Under the pieces are notes generated by a model. The model ran no database searches, was not told where the DNA came from, and worked only from the letters and a program-made list of their open reading frames with translations. The position numbers were made by a program, and so were the translations under genes. From DATJKD01 sp963834855 (GTDB lineage Bacteria; Pseudomonadota; Gammaproteobacteria; Steroidobacterales; Steroidobacteraceae), in contig CAWIDH010000009.1 of NCBI GenBank assembly GCA_963834855.1, positions 28,227-92,226 on the forward strand: DNA of 64,000 nucleotides, read 5' to 3'. Shown in pieces: positions 42,656 to 51,490 of this stretch; the stretch's first letter is position 1; every line of letters starts with the position of its first letter.

Positions 42656-44998
42656 ATGACGGACACGACGCGAGAGCAGCCAAGGCGCGGTTCGACGGCT
42701 CTGGCCGCGGCGGTCTCGGCAACGCTGGCGATGGCGGGTACGGCGTCGGCGCAGACGCCGGGCGGGCTCGAGGAGATCATCGTCACGTCGACCCGGCGTG
42801 CCGAGAATCTGCAGGACGTGTCGGAGTCGATCAGCGCGTTCGACACAAAGGCCATTGAAATGCGCGGCCTCAAGCAGATGGATGATTACGCCAAGTTCGT
42901 GCCCGGCCTCTCGCTCGGCGTACGCGAACCCGGCGCTACGACGATCGTGTTCCGGGGCGTCGCCTCGTCCGGCATCCAATTCGAGGCCGTGTCGTCGTCC
43001 GCGCTGTACCTGGACGAGCAACCGATCACGCAGAGCGGCGCCAGTCCCGACCCGCGGCTGATCGACATCGAGCGGCTCGAGGCGCTGCGCGGCCCGCAGG
43101 GCACGCTCTACGGCGCGAGTTCCCAGTCCGGGACGCTCCGCGTCATTACCAACAAGGCGGATCCAACCGAATTCGACGCGTGGGTGGACGCCCAAGTCTC
43201 GGATGTCGCCGAGGGGGATGCGGGTTACGACCTGAGCGGCATGGTCAACGTGCCCCTGGTCGCGGATAGTCTGGCGCTGCGTCTCGTGGGCTTCACGGCG
43301 GAGGATGCCGGGTTCATCGACAACGTGCTCGCCGACAGCCAGGGCGGCACCTTCAGCAACGAGGACAGGGTCGACGATGACGTCAACTCGGCGCGTACGA
43401 CCGGTGGTCGTGCGTCCCTGCGATGGGATGTGACCGACGACTTCAATGCGACGCTCGGCGCGATCTTCCAGGAAGTCAACGCCGACGGGCATGGGGACGT
43501 CGACCTCGACACGGGCGACCTGAACCAGGTCCGGTTCGAGGGCGAGAGCCTGGACGACGAGTGGTACCAGCTCGCGCTGACGCTCAATGCGTCGCTGCCG
43601 TTCGGTGATGCGGTGTTCAGCGCCTCGTATTTCGATCGTGACTTCCGGTACGAGGCGGACGCTACGGCATACGAGTTCCAGTTCAACCAGACCGCGATCT
43701 ACTACGACATTCCGATCTACGACTTCGGAGGCGATCCCAGGGGTTTCGCAACGAACCACGAGTTGACCGAGATCACGACGTTCGAGGCACGCCTGCAGTC
43801 CCCTGCCGGCAGCGAGAGCCGCTGGGCGTGGCTGGTCGGCGCCTTCTACAGCACCGAGAACGGCGACACGAGCTTCGACAGTTTCGTGCGCGGCTACGAG
43901 GAGACCCCCGCGTTCGAGTACTTCAGCGAGTACGAAGCGGGGTTGACCGGCGCTACGCTGGCGCCCACGGAAACCTGGTTCCTCGGCCGCTACGACACCG
44001 AGTTCGACCAGGTTGCGGTGTTCGGCGAGCTCGGCTTCGATGTGACCGAGAATTTCACGATCACCGCTGGCGCGCGCTGGTTCGATTATGAGCGCAAGTT
44101 CGCGCAGATCCAGGAATCCCCGGAAGGGTTCAGCGGCGCGACGCGACTGGACGGGAACCAGGAGACCAGCGAGGACGGCACCGTCGGGAAGCTCAACTTC
44201 ACCTATCGCTTCGATCGCGACCGGCTGGTGTATGCCACCTATTCCGAGGGATTCCGGGTCGGTGGCAGCAACCCGCTGAAGCCGGCGTCGCTGCTGCCGC
44301 AGGACTACGAATCCGACGAACTCAAGAACTACGAGATCGGCGCGAAGACGGAGTGGCTGGATAACCGCCTGCGGTTCAACGTCGCCGCGTACTACATGAA
44401 GTGGGACAACTTCGCGGTCCAGGTCGAGGACCCGCAACCGGCCGTGTTCCAGCTCGGGTTTGTGAACCTGCCGACGGCCGAGATCCCGGGCGTAGAGGCC
44501 GACTTCGCCGCTACCTTGAGCGATTCCTGGCGACTGGAGGGCGCGTTCGCGTGGAATGACGCGCAGACATCCGAGGCGACGACGTTTTCGGTCGAGGACG
44601 AGGATGGCAACGTGTTCGACTTCGCCGTACCGGACGGCTCGCGTCTGCCGCTTACGCCCGACTGGACCGCCACGCTCGGGGTCGAATACCGTCCGGGCGC
44701 CCAGCTTCTGGATGCGCAGCCGTTCGCGCGCTTCGACTTTGCGTACGTCGGGGAGTCCGTCAATTCGCTGGAGGGCATCGAATCGGTCGTTGCGGGCAAT
44801 CCCGCCGAAATCCAGGACGCGTACGAAACCGGCGACCTGCGTTTCGGGCTGGAGGGTGATTCCTGGACCGCGTCGATCTTCGTCGACAACCTCTGGGACG
44901 AGCGCGCCGAGCTGTTCCTGAGCAATCGATGGGGCGCGCAACGCATTTCGGTCAACCGGCCGCGGACCATCGGGCTGCAGCTCAGGTTCGAATTCTGA
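42656..44998 (+). CDS. TonB-dependent outer-membrane receptor
   Basis: An intact 780-residue TonB-dependent receptor. Signal peptide (ALAAAVSATLAMAGTASA, cleaved near residue 33), TonB box region GGLEEIIVTSTRRAENLQDV, plug domain with IERLEALRGPQGTLYG and SQSGTLRVITNKA, then about 22 beta-strands ending in the C-terminal phenylalanine of QLRFEF, the standard outer-membrane signal. It has AGGGGGA 7 nt before ATG 42656. Ligand unknown: no siderophore or cobalamin genes are nearby, and its neighbours suggest a catabolic substrate. It follows the transporter operon by 71 nt and may deliver the ligand across the outer membrane to the PotF-like importer. Confidence 0.93.
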   Translation: MTDTTREQPRRGSTALAAAVSATLAMAGTASAQTPGGLEEIIVTSTRRAENLQDVSESISAFDTKAIEMRGLKQMDDYAKFVPGLSLGVREPGATTIVFRGVASSGIQFEAVSSSALYLDEQPITQSGASPDPRLIDIERLEALRGPQGTLYGASSQSGTLRVITNKADPTEFDAWVDAQVSDVAEGDAGYDLSGMVNVPLVADSLALRLVGFTAEDAGFIDNVLADSQGGTFSNEDRVDDDVNSARTTGGRASLRWDVTDDFNATLGAIFQEVNADGHGDVDLDTGDLNQVRFEGESLDDEWYQLALTLNASLPFGDAVFSASYFDRDFRYEADATAYEFQFNQTAIYYDIPIYDFGGDPRGFATNHELTEITTFEARLQSPAGSESRWAWLVGAFYSTENGDTSFDSFVRGYEETPAFEYFSEYEAGLTGATLAPTETWFLGRYDTEFDQVAVFGELGFDVTENFTITAGARWFDYERKFAQIQESPEGFSGATRLDGNQETSEDGTVGKLNFTYRFDRDRLVYATYSEGFRVGGSNPLKPASLLPQDYESDELKNYEIGAKTEWLDNRLRFNVAAYYMKWDNFAVQVEDPQPAVFQLGFVNLPTAEIPGVEADFAATLSDSWRLEGAFAWNDAQTSEATTFSVEDEDGNVFDFAVPDGSRLPLTPDWTATLGVEYRPGAQLLDAQPFARFDFAYVGESVNSLEGIESVVAGNPAEIQDAYETGDLRFGLEGDSWTASIFVDNLWDERAELFLSNRWGAQRISVNRPRTIGLQLRFEF

Positions 44999-45032
44999 TC
45001 GCGCCCTGACCATTCTCGTCGCAACGTCGGTC

Positions 45033-45950
45033 GTGCGCGGCAGCCGCCAGGGCGAGAGCCACGGCGGCGTGTACCTGGTCGACTTCGGCAGCGATCGCGC
45101 CGCCCGCGTGCTCGACTGGAACACCATGGGCATCGACTGGCAGGGTCGCGGCTGGGACCGCGGGCTGCGCGGCATCGCGTTCGACGGCGAGACCGTGTAC
45201 ATCGCGGCCAGCGACGAGCTCTTTGCCTACTCGCCCGATTTCCGGCTGCTCGGGTCGTGGCGCAATCGCTATCTGAAGCACTGCCACGAGATCTGCCTGC
45301 ATGAGCGCACGCTCTTCCTGACGTCGACGGGCTTCGATTCGATCCTTGGGTTCGACCTCGATGCGAAGTCGTTCTCCTGGGGGCTGAAGGTCGCGGCCCT
45401 CGGCGACGGCTTCGCGGGGCAGCCATTCGATCCCGAGTTCGAAACCGGGCCGCAGCCGTCGAACGCCCTGCACCTGAACAGCGTCTTTTGCGCCCAGGGC
45501 GGCATGCACATCAGCGGCCTCAGGACGCTGGGGATCCTGCTGTTCAACGGCCGCGAGCTTCGCCGCTGGGTCAGCCTGCCCGTCGGTGTACACAACGCGC
45601 GCCCGTTCCGCGACGGCGTGCTGTTCAACGACACCGAATCCGACGTCGTCCGGTTCGCGACGCGCACGGGCGAGCGCGTGTTCCCGGTGCCGCGTTACCC
45701 GCCGGAGCGGCTCACTCACGTCGACCCGAACGATACCCGGATCGCGCGGCAGGCCTTCGGGCGCGGCTTGTGCGTGATCGGCGATGACGTCATCGCCGCC
45801 GGCTCTTCGCCGTCGACGATCGCGCTGCACGACCTGCGGCCCGGTGCCACGTCGAGGATGGCGACGCTGAGCTACGACGTGCGCAATGCCATTCACGGGC
45901 TGCAACCATGGCCTTACGGCTGGAAGGTCACCGCCGCTCGGTCGGCCTGA
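45033..45950 (+). CDS. Uncharacterised beta-propeller-like protein
   Basis: A protein of 305 or more residues with repeated short beta-strand motifs: GVYLVDFGSDRAARVLDW, GLRGIAFDGETVYIAASDEL, HEICLHERTLFLTSTGFDSILGF, HNARPFRDGVLFNDTESD and DDVIAAGSSPSTIALHD. The pattern is that of a six- or seven-bladed propeller, cytoplasmic because no signal peptide is seen. I do not recognise a named family. The coding signal (TILVATSVV) begins before GTG 45033, and no ATG/GTG lies earlier: a CTG at 45006 or leaderless initiation from the receptor stop is possible. It begins 35 nt after the TonB receptor and is probably cotranscribed; genes like this often accompany TPR-sulfotransferases and Asp/Asn hydroxylases, as found downstream. 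Confidence 0.75.
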   Translation: MRGSRQGESHGGVYLVDFGSDRAARVLDWNTMGIDWQGRGWDRGLRGIAFDGETVYIAASDELFAYSPDFRLLGSWRNRYLKHCHEICLHERTLFLTSTGFDSILGFDLDAKSFSWGLKVAALGDGFAGQPFDPEFETGPQPSNALHLNSVFCAQGGMHISGLRTLGILLFNGRELRRWVSLPVGVHNARPFRDGVLFNDTESDVVRFATRTGERVFPVPRYPPERLTHVDPNDTRIARQAFGRGLCVIGDDVIAAGSSPSTIALHDLRPGATSRMATLSYDVRNAIHGLQPWPYGWKVTAARSA

Positions 45951-46048
45951 GACGCCGACACGCAACGCAGTCGTTGTCTGCGCGCAGCGCCGGCGTCATG
46001 ATTTCGAGGAGTCGACCGCGCGTGTCCCGTGTCTCCGGAGGGTGTCCC

Positions 46049-46846
46049 ATGAAGACGATCCTGCAGGTCTTGATCGGCGCGCTCGTGTTGCTTTCGCTCG
46101 AGTCCGCCCGCGCGCTCGACGTGGACAACTATCGGTTGGTCGACCTCAGCCACGCCTACGACTCGCAGACGCTCTATTGGCCTTCGCGCCCGCCAATGAA
46201 ATTCGAGCTCGAGCCGCTGGCGTTCGGGGAGACGCCGCGCGGCTGGTTCTACGCCGCCAATCGCTTCTGCACGCCCGAGCACGGCGGGACGCATCTCGAC
46301 GCGCCGATCCACTTTCATCGGGGCGGACAGACAACGGAGCAACTGCCATTGGAGAAGTTGCTCGCCGCCGGAGTGCGCATCGATGTGCGAGATCGGGCGC
46401 AGAAGGATCGTGGCTATCGGCTGACGCGCGAAGACGTGCTCGCATTCGAGAACCGCGCAGGAAAGATCCGCCCCGGTACGATCGTGCTCCTGCAGACTGG
46501 ATGGAGCCGCTACTGGCCCAGCCGCAAGGACTACTTCGGCGACGAGTCAGCCGAGGACGCGAGCAAGCTCGAGTTTCCGAGCTACGGGGCCGACGCGGCG
46601 CGCCTGCTCGTGGAGGAGCGCAAGGTCGCCATGCTCGGCGTCGACACCGCGTCGATCGACTACGGCCGCTCGCAGGATTTCGACGTGCATCGTATCGCGG
46701 CAGCGAGCGGTGCGGGTGGTCTCGAGAACCTCACGAACCTCGATCAGCTCCCGGAAACTGGATTCGTGGTGATCGCGTTGCCGATGAAGATCGCGGGCGC
46801 ATCCGGAGGTCCGGCGCGTGTGATCGCGCTCGTGCCGAAGAGGTAG
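46049..46846 (+). CDS. Exported cyclase family protein (kynurenine formamidase-like)
   Basis: A 265-residue metal-dependent cyclase/arylformamidase-fold protein (PF04199). The metal site HGGTHLDAPIHFH is clear, and FPSYGADAARLLVEERKVAMLGVDTASIDYG matches the core. ATG 46049 follows GGAGGG and gives a signal peptide (ILQVLIGALVLLSLESARAL), so the product is periplasmic, unlike typical KynB. Family reactions include hydrolysis of N-formylkynurenine and lactone or cyclic amide opening. It is the third gene after the receptor, 98 nt downstream of the propeller-like gene. Reading frame and length are normal; the substrate is unknown. Confidence 0.87.
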   Translation: MKTILQVLIGALVLLSLESARALDVDNYRLVDLSHAYDSQTLYWPSRPPMKFELEPLAFGETPRGWFYAANRFCTPEHGGTHLDAPIHFHRGGQTTEQLPLEKLLAAGVRIDVRDRAQKDRGYRLTREDVLAFENRAGKIRPGTIVLLQTGWSRYWPSRKDYFGDESAEDASKLEFPSYGADAARLLVEERKVAMLGVDTASIDYGRSQDFDVHRIAAASGAGGLENLTNLDQLPETGFVVIALPMKIAGASGGPARVIALVPKR

Positions 46847-46856
46847 CAGGCCGCTG

Positions 46857-46936
46857 AAAAAGGGGACATTCTCCATTTCGCTCCGCATGTCGTGCCGTCG
46901 AGGCCCTGTCGACGAAATGGAGAATGTCCCCTTTTT
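46857..46936. repeat. 24-bp perfect inverted repeat with RAYT-like terminal motif
   Basis: The arms 46857-46880 and 46913-46936 are exact reverse complements; each carries GGGGACATTCTCCATTT next to a run of five A/T. The 32-nt middle contains its own short GTCGA/TCGAC hairpin. The 'AAAAAGGGGACA...' end is a motif I know from proteobacterial palindromes linked to RAYT (IS200-like Y1) transposases, so this may be a non-autonomous REPIN/MITE. It lies between the cyclase stop and the hydroxylase start and could also act as a terminator in either direction. Base composition differs sharply from the surroundings. Confidence 0.75.
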
Positions 46937-46952
46937 GTATACGCTCTCGCCC

Positions 46953-47555
46953 ATGGATATCGGCGTTCCGATCCGCTGCTTCGGGAAGGTGGACATGGAG
47001 CCGCTCGCGGCGGCGATCCTGGCCCAGGACGAGGTGGCCTGGAACGAGAACGTCCAGCGGCAACGCGACTACGAGGTGCACGAGCAGACCCGCTCGATCG
47101 TGCTCCTGTTCGCCGAAGTGGCGGACTGGCCCGCCGTCGAGGTGAGCAAGCAGCCGGGCTGGGATCGCCTCGCGGAGACGGCCGTCCCGCTGATGCACGC
47201 GATCATCCGCAACTGGTACCCGCCCGGCGGCACGATCATCCGCGCGATGGCGGCGAAGCTGCTGGCCGGCGGGCGGATACTCCCCCACAGGGACACGCAT
47301 CCGTCATTCGGCGCCGGCCACCGCATCCACGTTCCCATCGTCACGAACCCGCGGGTCCGGTTCATGATCGACGGCCGTCCGTATCAGCTCGAGGTAGGTC
47401 AGGCTTACGAGCTCAACAACCAGAAGGTCCACAGCGTCATGAACAAGGGCGAGGGGGACCGCATCAATTTCATCTTCGATTACGTACCGCCGGAAGCGAA
47501 GAAGGCCCGGGTGTCCGCCGCCCGTGCGTCTCAGCCACGCCCCGGGGTCTCGTAG
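46953..47555 (+). CDS. Aspartyl/asparaginyl beta-hydroxylase family protein
   Basis: A 200-residue Fe(II)/2-oxoglutarate dioxygenase-fold protein of PF05118. Seen: the metal His-x-Asp in ILPHRDTHPSFGAGHRIHVPI, the distal His in NNQKVHSVMN, the 2-oxoglutarate arginine candidate following it (GDRINFIFDY), and VRFMIDGRPYQLEVGQAYEL. This group hydroxylates Asp/Asn residues or small peptides; bacterial relatives also work on lipids. ATG 46953 is chosen; an upstream start at 46887 would run through the palindrome. It is 17 nt after the palindrome and its 3' end overlaps the convergent TPR-sulfotransferase gene by 25 nt. Confidence 0.87.
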   Translation: MDIGVPIRCFGKVDMEPLAAAILAQDEVAWNENVQRQRDYEVHEQTRSIVLLFAEVADWPAVEVSKQPGWDRLAETAVPLMHAIIRNWYPPGGTIIRAMAAKLLAGGRILPHRDTHPSFGAGHRIHVPIVTNPRVRFMIDGRPYQLEVGQAYELNNQKVHSVMNKGEGDRINFIFDYVPPEAKKARVSAARASQPRPGVS

Positions 47556-49543
47556 CGCCGATACCTGTCGCGGATCGGCTCGATCACCGGGAGGAGCTCG
47601 CCGAGATGGCGCTCGTAGTTTCGCCAGTGACCCACTGAGCGGTCGTAGATCGGCTGGCGCACCTGTTCCGAGCTCGGCGTGCGCACCGGCCGGTCACTCT
47701 CGTAGAACCGCAGGCACGCATCCTCCCAGGGCAGCTCGCAGAATTCGAGCAGCCGGCGCACCTGCGTTGCGAAGTCGGCGACCACGTCCTCGTACTGCAC
47801 GGTCAGCACCTTGCCCGGCAGCGCCTCCGCCCAGTGATCCATCAGGCGCTGGTACTGCAGGTAGTACTCGCCGATCTCGGTCAGGTCGTAGGTGAACGCC
47901 TGGCCCTTCGCGAAGAGCTGCCGGTAGCAGCTCAGGCAGGCGTCGAGAGGGTGGCGCCGGGCGTCGATGATCTTCGCGTTCGGCAGGATCAGCGACAGCA
48001 GGCCGACGTTCGGAAAGTTGTTCGGCATCTTGTCGATGAAGCGCGGCGCGCCCGATCGGCGGTGCATCCGCGCGTATCCGAGATAGTCCTCGCCGAGCGA
48101 CCGGAAGTTCTGCGGGCCGAGCTCGCGTGCTGCCTCCGGGTAGTTGACGCCGTCGGCGCGGTTGCGGTTGAGCCATGCGGCGACGCGACCGAGGTAGGGC
48201 AGCTCGCTCGTGCCCTCGACCTGGCTGTGGCTCGCGAGGATCTGCTCGAGCAGCGTCGAGCCCGAGCGCGGCAATCCGAGGATGAAGATGGGTGCGGGAT
48301 CGGGCAGGCCGACATCGCTGCGGGACTGCAGGAACTCGCGGGAGAAGACACGGATGAGCCGATCATTCATCGACTCGGTGTGCACGGGATCGTACGTGAC
48401 CTCCGCACGCTGCTTCGAGTTGCCCTCCGCGTAGTACTCCCAGGCACGATCGAAGTCGCCGCGATCCTCGTACGCCTTGCCGAGCGCGAACAGGAAGTTC
48501 ACTTCGGACTGCGTGGTCAACCCGCCGCCGCGCGCCCGCCGCTCCATCTCGGCGACCGTTTCGTCGCGGAATCGATAGGTCTTGAGGTTGGCCAGGCTCC
48601 AGTAGGTCTCGCCCGAGTCGGGACGCTCCCGGATACATGCGTCGTAGGATGCGACCGCCTCGTCGTAGCGGCCGACGGCCTTGAGCACGTGACCCAGGCC
48701 GAGGAGTGCGCCGACGTGCGTGGGGCGCAGCTCGAGGCAGCGCTGGTACGCCTCGATGGCCTCGTGGGTGAACGCTGCCGGCGCCAGCGTGGACGCGCGC
48801 AGGAAATGCGCCGCGGGGTTGGCGGGGTCGAGCGCGATTGCACGGTCGAAGCAGTCCAGCGCCTCGCCATACCGGTCCTGTTCCTTGCGCAGCTTGCCCA
48901 GGTCGAGCACTGCCGCCAGGAAGTCCGGCGCGACCGAGATCGCGCGCTCGAGCAGGCGCTCCGCCTCGTCGGCGCGCCCGGCCTTCGCCGCGATCGAGGC
49001 GAGCAGCCGCATCGCATCGACGTTGCGTGGACGGTTCCGCAGGACACGGCGATAGAGATGCTCGGCTTCCTCGAGGCGGCCCTCCTTCTGGTGCTCCGCC
49101 GCGAGCGCCATCAGGCGACGCTCGGGCGACAACGCGAAGCATCGCTCGAACGCCTGGTCGGCCTCGGCGCCGCGGCCGAGCATCGCCAGTGCCTTCCCGA
49201 GCGTGAACCAGGCGTGCTCGAGCTGCGGATCGAGGTGCGTCGCGCGCTCGAGGTACGGCAGCGCCTCCGCCGCCCGGCCCTGCTGCACGAGCATGTGGCC
49301 CAGGTCCTCGTGCGGCTTCGCGAACGTCGGCGCCTGGGCGATCACCTCGCGAAGGATCGCATCGGCGTCGGCGGGGCGATTGAGCTTGATCAGGATCGCC
49401 CCCAGCAGCGCCTGCAGGTTGACGTCGCGCGGGTAGTCGGCGAGCCGGCCGCGCACACGTGCCTCGGCCGCCGCGAGCCGACCTTCGTTGATCAGCGCGA
49501 TTGCCTCGTCGAATTCCGCCTTCGGCGCGAGCAGCGGGCGCAT
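47531..49543 (-). CDS. Tetratricopeptide-repeat sulfotransferase family protein
   Basis: A 670-residue protein. The first roughly 360 residues are about ten TPR units (repeated AxAxxLxxxxxxP patterns such as PTFAKPHEDLGHMLVQQGRA and YGEALDCFDRAIALDPANP). The C-terminal sulfotransferase domain has the PAPS phosphosulfate loop FILGLPRSGSTLLEQILASH, IDKMPNNFPNVG, and the 3'-phosphate motif RRHPLDACLSCYRQLF. It probably sulfates a protein or lipid through TPR-mediated targeting; related proteins in proteobacteria sit beside TonB receptors and Asp/Asn hydroxylases, as here. ATG 49541-49543 is preferred; ATG 49579 is upstream in frame. Convergent overlap of 25 nt with the hydroxylase gene. Confidence 0.87.
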   Translation of the reverse strand: MRPLLAPKAEFDEAIALINEGRLAAAEARVRGRLADYPRDVNLQALLGAILIKLNRPADADAILREVIAQAPTFAKPHEDLGHMLVQQGRAAEALPYLERATHLDPQLEHAWFTLGKALAMLGRGAEADQAFERCFALSPERRLMALAAEHQKEGRLEEAEHLYRRVLRNRPRNVDAMRLLASIAAKAGRADEAERLLERAISVAPDFLAAVLDLGKLRKEQDRYGEALDCFDRAIALDPANPAAHFLRASTLAPAAFTHEAIEAYQRCLELRPTHVGALLGLGHVLKAVGRYDEAVASYDACIRERPDSGETYWSLANLKTYRFRDETVAEMERRARGGGLTTQSEVNFLFALGKAYEDRGDFDRAWEYYAEGNSKQRAEVTYDPVHTESMNDRLIRVFSREFLQSRSDVGLPDPAPIFILGLPRSGSTLLEQILASHSQVEGTSELPYLGRVAAWLNRNRADGVNYPEAARELGPQNFRSLGEDYLGYARMHRRSGAPRFIDKMPNNFPNVGLLSLILPNAKIIDARRHPLDACLSCYRQLFAKGQAFTYDLTEIGEYYLQYQRLMDHWAEALPGKVLTVQYEDVVADFATQVRRLLEFCELPWEDACLRFYESDRPVRTPSSEQVRQPIYDRSVGHWRNYERHLGELLPVIEPIRDRYRRYETPGRG

Positions 49544-49746
49544 GGATCTGTCAGACGTCCTCGAAACGGCTGAATCCAAGGTTATTCAGCGCTTTGACCG
49601 CAGTATATGTCATTGAACGGGCGTCGCCCGACGTCGGCGCGCAGTGAGCGCAGGACACGCAGGAAAGGCGTGGGACGGGAGGCGGCGGAGTTTTCGGGCG
49701 TGCGACTATCCTGTAGAAAGAGCGGCCACAACAACGGAGTGCACAC

Positions 49747-51462
49747 ATGCGGAACGGCGGTGCATTGCGGACCCTCGCGCTTGCAGCGCTCGTGTCTGCG
49801 ACGGCGGGTGCGGGCTGCGGCAAACGCCCGGGTCCGGCCGAGGTTGCCGACACGATCTTCATTAACGGTGGGATCTACACGGTCGATGCGGAGCGGTCGT
49901 GGGCACAAGCGGCGGCGGTTCGCGGCGGCCGGATCGTCGCGATCGGCAGCAACGAGGAGATCCAGGCACTGAAAGGTCCTGCGACCACGGTGGTCGACCT
50001 GACCGGCCGCATGGCGCTGCCCGGCTTCCACGATTCGCATGTGCACGTCGCCTGGTCGGGCTTCCAGGAGATGCAGTGCGCGATCAACGACCTCGAGACC
50101 ATCGAGGCGATCCTTGACGCCGTCAAGGAGTGCGCTGCCCGGACCAAGGACGAATGGATCGTCGGCGGTGGATGGTGGGAGTCGCTGTTCGACCACCGTG
50201 GCCCTCGCAAGGAACTGCTTGATCAAGCGGTTCCCGGTCGCGCGGTGATCCTCGCCTCAGTCGATGAACACAGCTCGTGGGTGAGCTCGCGCGCGCTCGA
50301 GCTCGCCGGCATCACCGCAAAGACACCGGATCCCGAAAACGGGGTGATCGAGCGGGACGCGCGCACGGGCGAACCAACCGGCACGCTCCGGGAGACCGCC
50401 ATGGACGTGGTCATGGACAAGGCTCCGGAGCCCAGCGCGGAGATGCGGCTCGAAGGCCTCAGGCGCGGGTTGCGGCACGTGAGCAGGTTCGGCATCACGT
50501 CGTTCATCGAGGCGGCGGCAGAGGACGCCGACTTCGATGCCTTCGAGACAGTCGCGCGGAGCGGGGAACTCACTGCCAAGGTGCGCCTGTCGCTCGACCT
50601 ACCCGACCTGCAGGTGGCGAGAGCTTCGAGAATCTGCTCGCCCGTCGGCAGGAACTGTCGGGACCGCGACTGAACGCCGACTCGATCAAGATCCACGTCG
50701 ACGGCGTACTCGAGGGTGAGACGGCTGCGTTACTGTCACCGTATCTCAACAAGCCCGGGCATTTCGGCAATTTCGAGATCCCGGTGGCGGACCTGAATGC
50801 CGCGGTGACACGCTTCGACGCGATAGGGCCTGCAGGTGCACATGCACGCCATCGGAGACGCCGCCACGCGTGCGGCGCTGGACGCAATCGAGGCGGCACG
50901 CGCGAAAAACGGGCCGAGCGACCATCGTCACCACATCGCGCACCTGCAGCTCATCCACCCGGACGACATCCCGCGCTTCGCGGCGCTCGGCGTCACGGCA
51001 AACTTCACAGCGCTATGGGCCTTCCCGGACGACTACATCGTAAAGGTCAACACGCCGCAGGTCGGCGTCGAGCGGGTGAACCGCATGTACCCGATCGGCA
51101 GCGTGCAGCGTGCCGGCGGCCGCATCGTTGGCGGCAGCGACTGGTCGGTGAACACGGTCAATCCGCTACCGTCAATCGAGGTGGCGCTGACTCGCCAGGA
51201 CCCGGAGGGCGCAGGCACTGACGTGCTCAACCCGGCGGAGCGCGTTGACCTGGCGACGATGATTGCGGCGTATACGATCGAGGGCGCCTGGCTGATGCAC
51301 CAGGAGAAGGAAACCGGTTCGATCGAAGTCGGCAAGGCCGCCGACATCGTCGTGCTGGACAAGGATCTCTTCAAGCTGCCGGCGGCGGAGATCGGCAGCG
51401 TGCGCGTCGACATGACCCTGCTGGACGGAAAGGTCCTGTACCAGCGCGGTAGCGACCCCTGA
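49747..51462 (+). CDS. Lipoprotein amidohydrolase (YtcJ/N-acyl-hydrolase-like), two frameshifts
   Basis: An amidohydrolase superfamily protein of about 571 residues. A lipobox (ATAGAGC, Cys about 23) suggests an outer-membrane lipoprotein. Metal motif DSHVHVAWSG at about 98, ILASVDEHSSWVSSRAL, QVHMHAIGDAATRAALD, HHIAHLQLIHPDDI and the Asp region GGSDWSVNTVNPLPSIE are classic for the YtcJ-type (exoenzyme-regulated) amidohydrolases. The frame is broken twice: near 50625 (apparent -1, VA to SFENLLARRQE) and near 50829 (+1, before LQVHMHA), cancelling overall. The C-terminal GKAADIVVLDKDLFKL is the family's beta-sandwich end. Substrates are often N-substituted amino acids or lactams. Good ATG 49747; an isolated gene. 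Confidence 0.88.
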
Positions 51463-51490
51463 GCTCCGCGACGGACGACGGCGGGTCGAA

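Noticed and set aside
42470..45202. 910-aa minus-strand open frame across the TonB receptor
   Set aside because: Same mirror-ORF effect; the plus strand encodes a full receptor with signal peptide and outer-membrane end.
47834..49573. 579-aa plus-strand frame over the TPR-sulfotransferase
   Set aside because: Shadow of TPR repeats in reverse; no fold signature.
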